Assembly (NCBI RefSeq): GCF_022539665.2
Contig: NC_081332.1
Span: 6,290,303 to 6,354,302, forward strand
DNA: 64,000 bases
Source: Daphnia carinata
Lineage: Eukaryota; Arthropoda; Branchiopoda; Diplostraca; Daphniidae
Direction: 5' to 3'
Part shown: positions 46,001 through 60,524 of the stretch, one piece after another
How positions within the stretch are numbered: the first letter of the stretch is position 1
Layout of the letters: each line of letters begins with the position of its first letter
Notes under the pieces: generated by a model
Databases searched by the model: none
What the model was told of the DNA's origin: nothing
Seen by the model: the letters and a program-made list of their open reading frames with translations, nothing else
Made by a program: the position numbers and the translations under genes

Positions 46001-49000
46001 TTACCAAGTCCTCACGAGTGTGTGTTCTTTGATGTTTCCTCTTTTTCAGAGCAGGATGATTCACTTGACGTTGTTTTTTGGAGGCAACGTGCAAAAACTT
46101 TCTTCCAGTTCCGATGATACACACACACAACGAAAAGAGGTAAAGCAAAAAAAAAAAAAAAAGAGCAGCTGTGTCTCGAGTTTTGCTGTTTCCCTCCGAA
46201 GAAAACCAAAAACAAAATGGCTGGACTCTTTGAGCAACGTTGTTGTTGCCCGTGTGGACGAGCTGCGACTAGCGAGAAGCGCCGATTTGACACTGAAAGT
46301 CGCTCGTCAGAAACTGAGGTGCAACGTTGCCAGACGTAAAAACTCCCCCTAGAATTCTGGGAAAAAGAAACAAAAAAATTCGTTCCCCATCCTCTGTTTT
46401 TCTTTTTTTTTTTTCATTCTCCGCCTGTGCGCAAGCGCCTCCTGGTGGTTAAAGATCTTCAAATGCCTTTAGGCGGCTACCTTCCAACGGCCTTCACAGT
46501 TGAATGGACCCAGGCGCCGCTGCCGTACACCCCAGTTATTACTATTATTATTATTACTGCCGTTTGGTTATTTTTTCTTTTCCTTTTTTTTTATTTTTGT
46601 TTATTAGATTTTTTTTTTTCATTTCTGATCGTCGAATAAACGTCGTCAGTTGAAACTTTAAAAAATAAAAATAAAAATGTGTGTGATCTCGTAGATCCTT
46701 TTGACCGTGTACACACGTCGAAACCGCCAGGCCATGAAAAGCCACAACGTGATGACGGCCATCTTCTTTTTTTTTTTTTTCGCTTCAATTGCAGCGTCAA
46801 TTAGAGGATTAGAAGAAGCGGAAGTAGTTTTGATCTTTGCCTTTCAGTTGTGTTCGAATTTGTTTTGATTGGATCTTCAATTGTTTTCGTTGTGTGTGTG
46901 TGTGTGTTGAAAACGTGGCGATTGAGAGAAACGAAGAAAGAAAGTCGAGTGTTTGAAAATGCAACAACAATTTCGATGTTTTATACGATGATCTCCAAGT
47001 CCCGAGGACTCGACGATTGAAGCCGCCACAGGAAAAATTTAAAAAAAAAAATGAAAACATCGTTTCTCTTTCTGCTTTTTTTTTCTTTCTTTTATTCTTC
47101 TGCATTTTAATGATAGGGGTGAAAACGGAAATGCATTGTAATTGGGCCTGTCATAAAACGTAGAAAGCCGAGAAAGAAAAATGATGTGTAGTAGAAGCCA
47201 TCGTTTTCTAATTGGCTGATTGAATTGGAGATTGGGATTTTTTTTTTTTTCTCTTGAAAAAAGAGACACAGAAATACAAACATTGGCTACGATAACACAC
47301 AGGCATTTTATACACACACGACCAGCAGCCCCGCCCCCACCCCCCATAAAAAAAAAAAAGGGAATATTAGACATTCTCTTTGTGAAATGGCGTTCGAAGA
47401 ACTTGGACATTGTGCTGATACGTTATTAAAGGAAATCCCCAGCAACTAAGCATAAAAGACATTGACGAGGGAGGCCATAAGGAAAAAAGCCTCGAATCGA
47501 ACTGTGGCCAAGCCGCTCACGTTCGCACAAACGAAACGGAACAAAAAAACGAAAAGAAATATATATATATATATATATAAATATAAAGAGAACGAGTAGG
47601 CCAATTGCTTATTCCAGTCGCGCGTACACTGCACACACAAACGTAATAAGAAGCTGATTTCGGTAATACGATCTACGGCTGTGTATTACTTATGTTCTTG
47701 TGCTGTTCCCTTATGTGACTGTACACTACTGTTGTGGACGTACACACAGAAATAAGACGAAGGCAGGCGAGGGGTGGCTAGGGCTATAGAAAAGCGTACA
47801 CAGAGAGCTGTGGTACAAGCCCTGTTTTCGTGTTGTAAGCGCGGTATTGTGTCGTGTTCGCTCTTATGTCAGAACAATTTTTACCCTCCCTATCGCTTTT
47901 GTTGTTGCTGCTATAACACACACACACACACACAGAGGAGTGTGTACTGCTTGTAGTGAGAGCCAGCTGGTGGCTGTTCTGGTGTATACGATTACTAACG
48001 CGGGGTATTAAAAAAAAAAAAAAAAAAAATACCGACGACGAACGACGCCGGCGTTGTATATACAAGGAGTCTCAGCTCGATGACCAACCACACATACACA
48101 CAACAACCGCAGCTATCATCGGGCTTTTACCGCGCATGAGAAAGAATTTGAGAGAGAAAATAATAAGGATCTTTCTGCTATTGCTTCGGCAAGTCATACG
48201 ATATCCTCAACGTGTTATTTTATTTTATTTTATTTTATTTTATTTTATTTTCGAAAAACCATCAGTTTCAAGGGTCAATCCATCATCTTCTTTGATTTCT
48301 CCCACAGCAGCCCAGCACTGATTGTCTCCCCGGTTGCGCGGCGTCCTTTTAAAATTCAAACAGTCGACACAAGATTAAGGGACGAGAACCTCCTTTTCTT
48401 TTCTTTTTTTTTCGAATTTTTCATTTTTTTTTTTTTTGTCTCGTCTTCCAAAAAATTCGAAAGGCTTGTGAAAATTGAGGGAAAATGAGGAGGAGAGTTG
48501 ATGGTCAGACGGTATAGAATAAAAGGTGGCATATTTTGGAACTCGGGAGGCGGAGGAGAAGGAGGTACTCGGTTCCAGAGACGAAAGATTGTGACAGCGG
48601 GCAACAGGGCCCTAGCTGAGCCATTCAGCGTGTCGCATCCATTAAAAGATATACACAGTCACCTTTTTTTTTTTTTTTATTATTTTTAAGGAAAAAAAAA
48701 AAAAAAAAAAGACCACCATGATTTTTCTGTCGCGACTAAACGACAGTTTTTCTGCGACCCGCCACCGTGGAACGACCTGCGCTAAATAGAATGGAAGAAA
48801 AAAAAAAAAAAGTAGGGGGGGGAGAGGCAGAAGAGGAGGAGTGTTAGACCAAAAAAAGTCGAATAGAAAAAAAAAGGAAGAGAAAAGAGCTTGTCACCTG
48901 GATATCTAACACAAACCCTGTGATTTTTTCGCTTTCTCAATTTTTTTAGACAGGCAACTCTGAGGGCCCCCCCACCCCTGTCTATATAACAACGTTGAAA

Positions 49001-50000
49001 CATTTTTTTTTTTTTTTTTCAATAGTAAGGTAGGCTTTATATATTTTCTCTCTCTCTCTCTTTATAAGGCATCTACTGCTGTATAAACATATTTTGGATA
49101 GGGAAGAAAAAAAAAAAAAAAAGGTAACACACACGCACCAAAAACGAAAATACGTATAGCCTTGCACCACAATAGGACAGGCCACTTACGCTATTTAGGA
49201 AGAAAAGGAAATGGTATTAAAAAGCCAATTCAATCTACAACAGTTTTTCTCAAACCCAGCACCTGTCTTTTTCTTTTCTTTTTTTTTTATATATATTTCG
49301 CTTCCCCTTGTTATGTAGTTCTCCTTACTTTTTTATATTTTATGCCCCTATAGCTGTCAAGAGAAATATATACATTTCAAAGAGGACCTGTGTCTATGCG
49401 ATATACGGAGGGTGTCCGGAAGTCTGTTTTCATCGCTATTGTCATGAAAAAGCCATTTATATATTTATTTTTTCTATTCCCCCCTTTTTTTTTTCTGTAT
49501 CCCCATACATATATATATATTCCCAACAGAAAAATATAAATTGTGCTATATGGGGCGCGAGCGATGGCCCAGGGACGTCAAGGTGTTGAATCGGTTTCTA
49601 TTGTTATACCGACCGATAGATATTTTTTCCCCCCTTTCTTTATCCAGCCCTACATAAATACGATGTAACAGACGTTGCGTGATAGCGTATGTTCTCTATT
49701 TGCTTTACGTAGGCACCCAGAAGCGGCACGTAACAGGGGAGAAAGAATTTATTATTTTTATTTCTGATTTTCCTTTTATTTATTTATTTTTTTTCTTAAA
49801 TTTATATCAAACGTCCAGGTGATTGTGTTGACGAACCATTTTTCTTCTGGCCAAAAAGAAAGGCAAAAAAAAAAAATGTGTTTGTTTATCCTAATGTATT
49901 TTTACGTTTAAATGTGGGATAGGGCGAGAGCGCGTGAGAAATTCAAGCCCCGTTCCAGTGCAGTTACAAACTTGCTGGCTCACAAAAGAAACGCAATACA
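46000..50000. other. Gene-free region (part 2) with a promoter-like unique island
   Basis: A unique island at about 46190-46340, on the - strand, carries an initiator-like CCTCAGTTTC and ACAACAACAACG leader-like sequence. A CTCF-like site follows at 46435-46448. A TTTTA repeat lies at 48215-48252. No coding gene seen. Confidence 0.35.
48215..48252. repeat. TTTTA pentanucleotide repeat
   Basis: About seven tandem copies of a 5-nt unit. Confidence 0.9.
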
Positions 50001-53000
50001 AGACGCTCTTTTTTTCTTTCTGCCCTTTTGTTATTTTCTGTGAGCGTATCGCAGTAGCATCTGATGTCTCTCTGCTTATAAAAAAAAAAATAAATACTTT
50101 TCAAAATGTGTGACTGTTGGAAAAAAAAAAAAAAAACGTTTTTTTGTGGTCGTGTATTTCAGGAGCCAGGCTGGAACGAATGTTACGTTCCATTGTCGGC
50201 TCTTCTTCTTCTTCTCTTCTTACGCTGCTTTGCAAAGTCAAAAGACGCGCTTCTCCCGTCCCGCTTGTCCATCAGCAATCACGCGGTATTTTCTTCTATG
50301 CCTAAACTGTTACGCCAGTCAGACCGCAAAGGCATCGGTGCGTGTGTGTTCCGCAGGATTGTATGGCCATGTGTGGCGGGTTGTCGGTTTCATCCAATGA
50401 CTTTCAAAGGGCAGGGAGGGCTGGCCATCTATCTTATTCTTTTTTTTTTTTTTTTTTCTTTTTTTTTCTTATTCTTTTAATAGCAACATGAATGACTGAT
50501 GAGAGTTAATAGCTTGACAGAAAAACCCCCTCTAGTTCCATGAATATGATTGCCGCTGCATCGCGCGTCAATCCACCATATCCAACTCCGGTTCTCCGGA
50601 GACACACAACAAACCCTCCTCTTCTTTGTCCTCTTTACTCCTCCCCCGCTCTGGTTTTATACTTGATCTCTCCTGAGGACTTTGCTGTGTTAAACGGGAA
50701 AGACCCTAAATATATACAAGGGGGAGAGAGAACAGAGTTCCAGTTTTTGAGGTCAACTATGAAAAATCCTCATCGTCTCTTGTCATTTTCCCCTCTGTCC
50801 TCTTTCAACGTATCATCGTAAATGACTGACCAAACCCCCAGCAATTTACAAGTCGTCCTAATCGTATCTACATGGAAAATTTAAGGGGCTACCAAACTAT
50901 ACCCTTAAATAAAAAGAAGAGGGGGTCTCTCTCTCTCTCTCTCCGGACCCTGTGTCTAGTTGAATTTTTATTATAGGGGGGATTGTGGAGGGGTAAATCC
51001 CACGTTAAGATTGAAGGGGGGGAAACAACACGGAATGAAGCGATATTTTATGAGCATTAACCAAATATTCCAATTGAGTTTGATTTCATTGCTGATGAAA
51101 AAAGAAAAAAGAGAGACCTTGAATTCCCTTAGAATCCTTATAAGAAACAAGGCATCAAGAAATCACAGGGTCTTCTTCTTTCAGCAAAGAAGACGAAGGA
51201 TTTAGAAGAAAAAACAAAACAGGTGTCGGACACATTCCTGAACGTCGGCGGACGGTTATAAGGTCCATGCCGCCATTCACACGATCTGTATAACTAACCA
51301 CACCTGTATACATCCCCGAAAAAAAAAAAAAGACAAAGTAAGAGGGGAGCAACGAGAAACAATGGGGGCGAATAAGATCAAACTGTGACTCTCCTATCTA
51401 TTATATGATACAATCCAACTATAGACCTATAGACATTCGGGAAAAAAAAAACAAAACAAAAAACAAAAGACGATTTTCATATATATTTTTAAAGAAAAAG
51501 AAATGTTTTAAGGACAACCCCCCTTTTTTTTTTTTACAGAAGAAAGACAAAGAAGAAGGAAAAACACAGCAAAGGTATGAAAACATTGTCGTGACTCTTG
51601 TGGACCGCTCGGTGGGAGGTCCTTTACGCACTGGCATGTCTTTTGTGTCGTCGCCGATCGTTTAAAATAATCACCCGCACAAAACGTACAGGTATCTACG
51701 TTATACGCCTCTATTTTGTTTTGGTTTTTTTTTTACTTTCATATTTTTCTTTTTTTTTTTTTTTTTTGCAGGGGGCTCTCCTCACATAGAGGCATATAAC
51801 GCATACACGTACGGTGTCTTAAAAAAAAGTACATACACGCATTTCATTTAGACACACAACGCACGTACAACCACATAAACACACACACATGGTCAAAATA
51901 CAATTTAGAGAAAGAGAGAGAGAGAGAGAGAGAAAATGAAATGAGAAAAAGGGGCAATATAAGGAGCTGCTGTTGCAGTGCGACCAACGGAGAGCGCCAG
52001 TAATACTTAAATAATGGGCCATGCGCATATACGGGCAGTGCTTTACTGCGTGGGCCTCTTTTCGTCCCTCTCGTTCTTGAGAACGGGGAAAATAAAAAAA
52101 ATAAAATAAAAAAGGGGCCATCAACAGCGGATTAGTATCACAAAGATTCATATCGCCGCTTTCTCTTCGTCCGCTTTGTTTGCTCTTTTTTTTTTTTTTT
52201 TTTCTCATTTTTAACCCCTCTTTAAAGATTTCAACGTCAACAAACTGAAGGAAATTGTATTTCACTGCTGTCTCTGGAAAAAACTATATATACATACAAC
52301 CTGTGTGTAACCCCTTCATTTTTTGATCAGGACCTATGTTATCGAACCCAATCAAGCGCGTGATGTGATATAGCGCACCGCTGTATACAGATCGTATTAC
52401 TTAACGAAAAAATACCGACTCAGATCGGTTCAATCTACCGCTACACAGGAATATATCTTTCCCCAACTTGTTATTATTATTTATTTATTTATTTTTTTTT
52501 TTTTTTTGGACAGTGAGAGGGGGGTTGGGGTTTGTAGGAAAGGGGCCCTATAAAGCGGCTGGCCTTTGAGTTGTTAATTGAAACCTTTCAATGTTGTTTT
52601 CGGGGGGGAGGGAAGAGACTCCTTTTTATATGTAATATCTATTTCTACCTGTGCGTCTATTTATGTTGTGTGTGTAGTACACATTGGGAGCGCTTCCTCA
52701 TCTCATTTCCCTTAGCCCCCCAAAGAGAGAAGAAAAAAAAAAGCAAGTTATGCTACGTGTATATATATAGTGACATATGGCGCATAGCGGCTTCCTCTCT
52801 CTCTCCATCAATATTATATCATCATTTCCTTTCAGTGAGCCCTTTTTGGCCCGTTGAGATACTGCTGAGAGACATTTTTTTTTTTTCTTCGTCCTTATTA
52901 TCATGGGAGATAGTACGCGATGAAAAACAAAAGAATAAGTCAAGGAAAAAAAAAAAAAAAGGCCAGCAGGACAATAGAGAATCGCTATCACGAGATGACA

Positions 53001-56000
53001 CGATGGCATTAAAAGCACCGGCGCGGCCGTAACATCTCGACGCTAATTTCCAGAAGGAAAAAGAAATGCTCCTAGAAGTATAGTAGCCCATAGTTTTTCT
53101 TGGTTGTATAGAGTGGCTACGAAAATATATATTTATATAAAAGGAAACCCCCGTGTTGTAAATTATCATAATAAAAACGAATAAAAAAAAAAAGAACGAC
53201 TTTTGGATGGCGAAACGCGCAGATAACATTTCAAAAACATCGTCACGTTCCATCTTCTTTTTTTCTTAAATATATGCAGTAATTCTCAGTTTTTTTTTTT
53301 CATTATCGCCAATCACGATGGAGCCCTTTACCTCCTTTTTTGTGATTGATTTCTTTTAGAGAAGGGATTGCCTCATCATGATTCTGATTGCAATCGGCCT
53401 GTTTTCTTTTTTGTTCGATGTGTGGAAAAATGGCTTTGATGAGCAGGGAGCTCGATCCACCACGTAAAATGCGAAAATCTATTTTTAAAAGCTTATATCT
53501 TTGTTGATTGATTGCCCATTGGTAAATCATTAGCCGTTTTTGAACCCAGCCGTGGTCAACGCTGGTCCACCTACGCTGAAAGAAATGAAGGAGAGAGGGA
53601 GAGAGAGGGCTGCAAAGCGGAAACGAATTTTTCGAGTGGAAGGTTCAAAAGTAGATGAAATGAAGAACTTTGCTGCGACACAATCAATGGCCACTGTGAC
53701 AAGAGCACACGGTGGAAAAAGGGGACCCTCTTAAGCGTTTAGTATAGAACACAATCCCAAGTAAAACCTTCTTCTGTTTTGTTCCAGGGTCTATAACCTT
53801 CTCGATATTTATTCAGCCATTTCAGTTCCAGTTCGAGTTCAGCGTCTCTCTCTCTCTCTCTCCCCTCTCGTTTGTGTTTGAAAAAAAAAAAAGAAAAAGG
53901 TATAGAGCACAGAACTGGGTGACATAGAACACGGGACCGTTGCCAACAAGAGAATAAGAGCTCAATAGTCCCTGTATATATAGGGAAAAACAAAAAAGAA
54001 AAAAAACTGTCCAGTCCAGCCCTTCGATTTTTACGAGCCTTCGAGAAAAGAAGAAGAAGAAGCCAACAGTTTGATTGTTCTCATCGTGAAAATGGAGAAG
54101 AGAGAATAGAAGCACACACACACACACAAAAAAAAGGGCAGGACCGTGAAAAATGAAGGTCCGGAACAGATTGCGTCGTGTCCATGTCGCCCACTTTTAG
54201 CCTCTCTTTTTCCTTTTTGTTATCTCTACAACCTTTCGTTTTCTGTTTTTTTTTTTTTTCTTTTTTTTTTCTTTTTCAAAACATCAGAAACACGCACACT
54301 CGTTGAAGAGAAAAGTCTTCTTCTGGCTTCCCTTTTTAAATGAAGAACGAGAGGGCAATTTGTTGGACTCGTTTTTTTTTTTTTTTGGCCATCTGATCAA
54401 ACGAGTCGCCCAAAGCGTTCGTTTTCAAAGACCATCCAATTGCGACTGCCTTCTCAAATTGCTCCGAAAGGTACACACACAAACACACATACACATTTTC
54501 AAATACACGTTCTATATTTTTTATGTTCGAAAATAGATGCGAAAAGAGAAAACGAGGGTCTTATAAAATCGAACGGGGGGGGGGGGGCTTCGTTTCTTTT
54601 GATGTAACCCCCCTTTTTTTTCTTCTTTTTTTAAAATTGAAACAGTCATCGACATATCCCGCGGTTGTTTGCATTAGAACACGCCGAGCAAACATCCCGC
54701 AACGACTAATATTGAATGGCTGGAGAAAGAAAATAATAATAAAAAAATAAAAATAAAAAGATCCGCCAGCTTTCAATTACCTAAAATGCGGGAACTGGAA
54801 CGTGGAAGACACATTTCAAAAAATACAAAAGAAAATGGAGGAAAACTTTGTCAAAGGTCGAAAACAATAAGGCAAATAACAGGAGCGTGTTACATTTCCC
54901 ACTGGATTTCCACAATGCGCGTTAGAAGAAAAAGACCCAAGTCAAAGGGACTTGGTCTTTGTTTTCTTCTGCACATTTTTGGGCGTTGCGAGTGGGTGGT
55001 CGATGTACAGTGTCCTTTACTCTGCTGACCCCTCATCCATCTATCTATATATACAGTATATATATATCCAGCCGTTGCCTTTTTTCTTCGACTCTTTTCA
55101 AAAGGACTTCTACTTCTCCCTCCTGATCCACCAATAAAATCCAAAGAAACTTCGGAGGCTCCCTAAGTCATAAAACACAAGAGTTTTTTGTTTTTTTTTC
55201 TTGTGCCACAGCGGCAGCCAAAAACGCAACTGTTGGGTCAGCAATTGTTTTTCTATATTTCCTACGCGTATTTCTTTCTCGAAACAAAAACAAAAAAAAA
55301 AAGAACTCGCTCAGAGAAGAGGGTAGAAGAAAGATCCACCTTGTTTCTTTTTATGACTTTTGCCTGGTGGTGGTGACTAGTGAATTGATGCTGGCCTGTT
55401 CGCACAGCACTGCAAACTGTGAGAAATACAAACAAGTCGACCCTTCGATTTTCTTCTAAACTATGTGACGGCCGCCCGTCAAAAAGGGCCAACTCTGGTT
55501 TTTCCACATCTGGAACTGACCGACATGGGGGTTGGTTTTTAAAAGAACCAGAAAAATCTGCAAGATCCATCAGTTTTTGAGGGGAGGGGGGGGGGGGGGG
55601 GGATGTATTGGATATCCGGTTGCAGAAAACGCGGGCAAAACGGACCGCGTCTCCGGCAAACGTTTTGCGTGTGGCAGGCCCAGGTTTTTGAGAAACGTGT
55701 CAAAAATCGTCCGTGTCCAACAAGACAAAACAGATATGAAATGCGATGCCTTTTTTAAACCTTTTCCTTTTTGTTTTTCGCAGCTGAAAAACAGCAAAAG
55801 AAAAAAAAATAAAATAAAAGGGAACGTTTTCATTTAACAATTTGCTGTTGTTTCTTTATCTTTCTTTATTTTTCTTTTGCTTTGCTGATGGATTGTTTCC
55901 AGTTAGGCACGGCGCGCACCAGTTGGGATGTTTTGTGCCGATGAGGCGTGTCCCGTCCCGTTGAAAGCTTGATCTTTATTTCTAAAGTTAGGATATATTT

Positions 56001-57000
56001 TCTCTAGTAGAAGAAGCACAACAACGTGGAAGGCAAGGGCGAGCTCGTTCACTTGAGATGAATCGCGCGCCAGTTTGATGGCCATCCGTTTTTTTTTTTT
56101 CTCTTGCCTCGGCGTTTGTTTCTCTCGCGCTCGGCGTGACATGAGCCTCCCTCATTAGGCGGGCGAAATGTCCTCGAGCGTGCAGCATTTCAACTGACGG
56201 CCCCCAGTTGAAGAAGACAAAAAAGAAACAGCTCATTATCCAGAATGATCTTCTGCCCTGTTCAACTTTCGTCTTGCTTTTAAAAACACATCGATGTGTT
56301 TAAAACCAAAGTCCGTGATAAGAAACACGAAAATGTCCCACTAGCTTTCCCGATATAGAATTGGAATCAAAGAAGGGAAGAAAAAAACAAACAAACAACA
56401 ACACTAAGGCATCGATATATATATATATAAAGAAAAGAGTAGGGCTGCTAAAGTCGTTTGGTGTCGGCTCTCATTTTTCATCGTTGGCACATCACAAGCC
56501 GGTGGTAGAGGTGGTCGTGGTCGAGTAGTTGGCGGTTGACGGGGGCTAACCCTGGAAAATCCATCAGTCTCTTTCTCTTCTCTCTCTTGTAGACCCTCTC
56601 GACCGAACCCCCCAGTTCTTTTTTATTTTTTTTTTTTATCTCAAAAGCGACTTCACCGTCTCAGCATCCATCTAGTTGATTGGATGCTCGTCGGAGTCGC
56701 CCCCATATCATCGCAATCATCATAACAAAGAAGGCGACAGAATGTGTTCAATCCACTTCTTTTCTTTCCTCTTTTCATCTCCTCTTCTTTTTTTTTTTTT
56801 TCTTTACTGACTGTATTTTTATTTTTAAATAAAATATAACAGTCGATCTGTCAAAGTGGATTAAATGATAGGAAAAACTAAAGCCAACGTGGCATTCAAG
56901 CAGATGGTGCGTTTGGCTCCGGATTGCCATGCAACATCCAGTCCTGTTGTCACTCAATTCATTAACCAGACACAGTTCAACTCTGACCGTTGTCCTTTCT
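50000..57000. other. Gene-free region (part 3)
   Basis: Low-complexity DNA with a G-run at 55581-55602, a GA repeat near 51906-51931 and A/T runs. A 64-codon basic open frame at 53540-53734 (+) has no domain. Nothing supportable as a gene. Confidence 0.55.
55581..55602. repeat. Poly(G) tract (GGGGA plus 17 G)
   Basis: Near-continuous G tract on + that could form a G-quadruplex. Confidence 0.9.
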
Positions 57001-60000
57001 CTCCTTTTATTTAAAAAAAAAATAAATACATACATTATTTTTCCTATTACCACATACGAAGGAAATGGAGTAGCCCTTCGTCACAAAAAAGAACGTCACA
57101 TGGCTTCCGCTACTTTCGATGCATTGCAAATGGATCCGGGCAATACACACGCCCTCTTGTCAAAGAAAAAAAAAATAGACCAAAAAATATTGGAAAAATG
57201 GCTTCTCTTTTTTTTTTTTTTTGAAGGATAAAATAAGATTTCAAATTCTGGTGGGTAAGCAAATGATCCAAACTATCGCATGATGGACGCTAACAAAAAA
57301 AGAAGGTTGTATCTCTATCTTGGTGGTGGATGTAGGCCGAGATGCTCTTTTCATCTGTTCAACATAGACGATCGCATATAGAGGGATGAAGCAAAACGTC
57401 CCAAACAGGACGGAGAGACATATCTCACGTCAAAGTGGTCCATCTGTAAATGTCGAAAGGGAAGAAGAAGAAGAAGAGCGAGTGGACGAAGAGAAAGAAA
57501 GAAAGATCCTCCGCACGGACAGATAGCGACTGATTTTCTCTGTGTGACTCGTGTCATCCCTTTCTTCCCTAGCAGCGTGGAGAATAGATTGAAATATCTG
57601 AACGGAAATGGACCCAATGATTCCGAGAATTTTCTCGTTTCGTCTTTCACAGTCAACTTAGCCAACTTCTCCCCTCTAGAAAAGATCAGACAGCACCAAT
57701 CTACGCTCTATCTAAAACTCTCTCTCTCTCTCTCTCTTCCCACGTCTTCCCAACGCTGCAGACCCGGGTTAAAGTTAGGAAACGTGTCGACTGATGTCGG
57801 CAATTTGTTTATCCGCAAAAACCCTGTCCAGGGGATCACCCCCAATGGCCAAAAAAAAAAAAAAAAAAGAGAGAGTCTGGCAATGAACGGACACACACAT
57901 ACACAGGCGACTCTATAACAAATGGTTGGCATTTCATTTTCTATTTCGCTTCACTCGGCTGGGGCATCTGGCGGACCAACGCACTCAATCAACCGGCCCC
58001 GGCGTATCTATAGAAGAAAAGAGCAAATGGACGCAAGCGATTTCGATGAATGAAATATCTTTGCGTCTATTTTTTCGCCGCCGTTCGTGTAACGGCGGAT
58101 ATAGAAACGCTTTTCCTCTCTCTTTTTTTTTTTTTTTTTTGTTTGGGTGTCTCTCTCCCCCTCTCTCTTTGCACTTGCACTGTCAGATGAAATCGAAGCC
58201 GTTCATCAAAGTCGCAATCGTGTTTCCCCCCCTCCATCGCAGTCGGTTCTGTCTCTTTTTGTCTAAAAAGGGTCCCCCCAATCTTTCCTTGTCTTTTTCT
58301 CGTTCACAGTGATTTGCGTTTGAAAATAAAAAAAAAACAAAAAAAAAACAAATGAACGCCATTAAGGCGATTGCGCAAGTGGGCTCGTATGGGCTCGTCG
58401 GGGGAGGGAATACGTATTCCACGTGGGGATAACCTAAGAAAAAATGCGCTAACAAAAAAAAAATATAAGAAAAAAAAAATAATACGAACCGAGAACATGC
58501 GAAAGGCTGAACTACGATCATATTCCTCCTCCCCCTTTTTTTTCCATCAAGTTACTCACATGACCTGATTAATCAAGACGACGAAGGCATCGTCTACGCA
58601 AACTTGCGACGTCCAACCCCCTCACCGTTTTTTATTCCCCGTTTATTTATTTTTTCTTACAATTTGTTAGTTTTTTTTACTCGCGCAGTACATGAACGAC
58701 TGCTTCTACGTAGACCCGATTAGGATTAACGGGGCGTGGTCCGACTAATTCAATTTGGGAGACTTACGTATACACTCTCTTTTTCTTGTTATTTTTTCTT
58801 TTTTGTGTGTGTGTCCCATTCAAGTTGCAGAAGGCCTTGATAGAGAGAGGGAAGCGGAGAAAAAGCGGAATAAGAGGAGCGGTGAGTGGGCAAGTATTAG
58901 CCAACAGAGTCGAGGAGAGAAACTCTGTATTTCTATATACGCACAATAGCATTTTCATGTTTTCAAATGATCCCCCCTTCGCTTAAAGCACATCGCGTGT
59001 ACACGACGGGTAATCTAAGTGCATACAAAGTGAATGGATGGCCACCAGGAGGGGGATCAGCACAATGTCATCATCATCATTTGGCATCGTGCACAAAACA
59101 CACGTAGTGTTGTATATATATATATATATACGAAGGCACTACTACGAACAGAAACAAGGCAATAGAGGAAAGAAGGTCAGCAAATTGCGCAATAATTCAG
59201 TGGGAGCCATTTACGTACATCGGCAGATTGGCCGTCTTGTTCGTGTTCAAATGTGCGCCATTAAAACTGGCAACATTGGCAAATGGATACAATGAACAAT
59301 GGGGAAAAAAAAGAAGAAGGACCTTGTTTTATTTTTAAATAGGATATTGTTTAATCGTTCTAAATTTAATGTACTGTATCTATTTTTGTTCATTAGTTTT
59401 GTCTAACGGGTTCGTTTAATTGCACGTTTTGAATTGGGTAACGCGTCCCGGCTATTAAAGGCAACTGAGAGAAAAAAAAAAAAAAAAAGACCTTATCGAG
59501 AGAACGGAAGACATCTGTATCCTGAGACGTGCACAGCAATCAGTTGGTAGACTTGTAACTTATAGTCTTTCGCTTACGACATCATACCGCGCATCAATAA
59601 GGTGGATTCCGCGTATTGGATTGCGACATCTGAAACCCCAAGTCGGAAAAGGGTAACGAAAGATGGGACGGAGAAGGCGGAGACATGGGCGTTTTGACTC
59701 GTTGCTTTTGATATCTACATACAAAGAAAGAAAGTTCCAACCACAAAGGAGTTTTTATTTTATTTTTTTTTATTATTTCTCTAACAGAAAAATGAGGCCG
59801 TGCTAGAGGGTTCTGTTGCGGACAGTTTCCAAACTCTTTTTCGTACGAGTACCAAAGAGATCGGAAGTGGCGTGCGCGCGGTCGATTTGAATAAAAGCGC
59901 GTCTACAATATCCCCTCTCCCCTATGCAGAGTCCCCTAGTTTGTCTGTTTCTGTCGCTACTATTATAAAGAGTCATACTTGATATACATCCGTTGCAAAA

Positions 60001-60493
60001 GAGGAACAAAAAAAAAAATAATACAACTCCCCTTTGCATTCGCTTTTTGAATAACAACAACCGTCCTTTTATTTTCATTTAAAAAAAAAGAGTTGTGAAT
60101 TCATAATGAAAATCCTCACTTCTATTATCAACCTGTCCACTTGATTTTTTCTTTGTTCGTTTCTTTTTTTTTTTTCGAAATATTGTTTGCGCATCTGCGC
60201 GTGAGTGACAGCCCCCATTCTCCGTTGACCAGGAAACGAACAGCAACATCTAAAAAAAAAAAAAAAAAAAGAAACGGTAGTAAAAACATGCAGGGAGCGA
60301 AAAGCAAGAGTTGCCAATTAGTCGAAATGTCATCCGGCTGAATTCCTGGCATCCACTAAGCGAGAAGACATCACGGTCTCGGGCACACACACACACACAT
60401 GTTGCAAACAAATGGGTAAGGAGACAGTCGTCCATCTTTTCTTACCAGCCTTTTTTTTTTTGAATAATGATTCCCTGCAATTCTTAACGAGGT

Positions 60494-60524
<31 letters not shown>

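Noticed and set aside
52571-53032. 153-codon open frame (+)
   Set aside because: Low-complexity composition with A and T runs, no domain and no splice context.
53540-53734. 64-codon basic open frame (+)
   Set aside because: Not low-complexity, but no recognisable domain, no splice partners and too short to support alone.
56885-57160. Normal-complexity fragment that reads as open protein-like sequence on +
   Set aside because: Stops and A-runs break it, no acceptor or donor pair fits, and no family was recognised.
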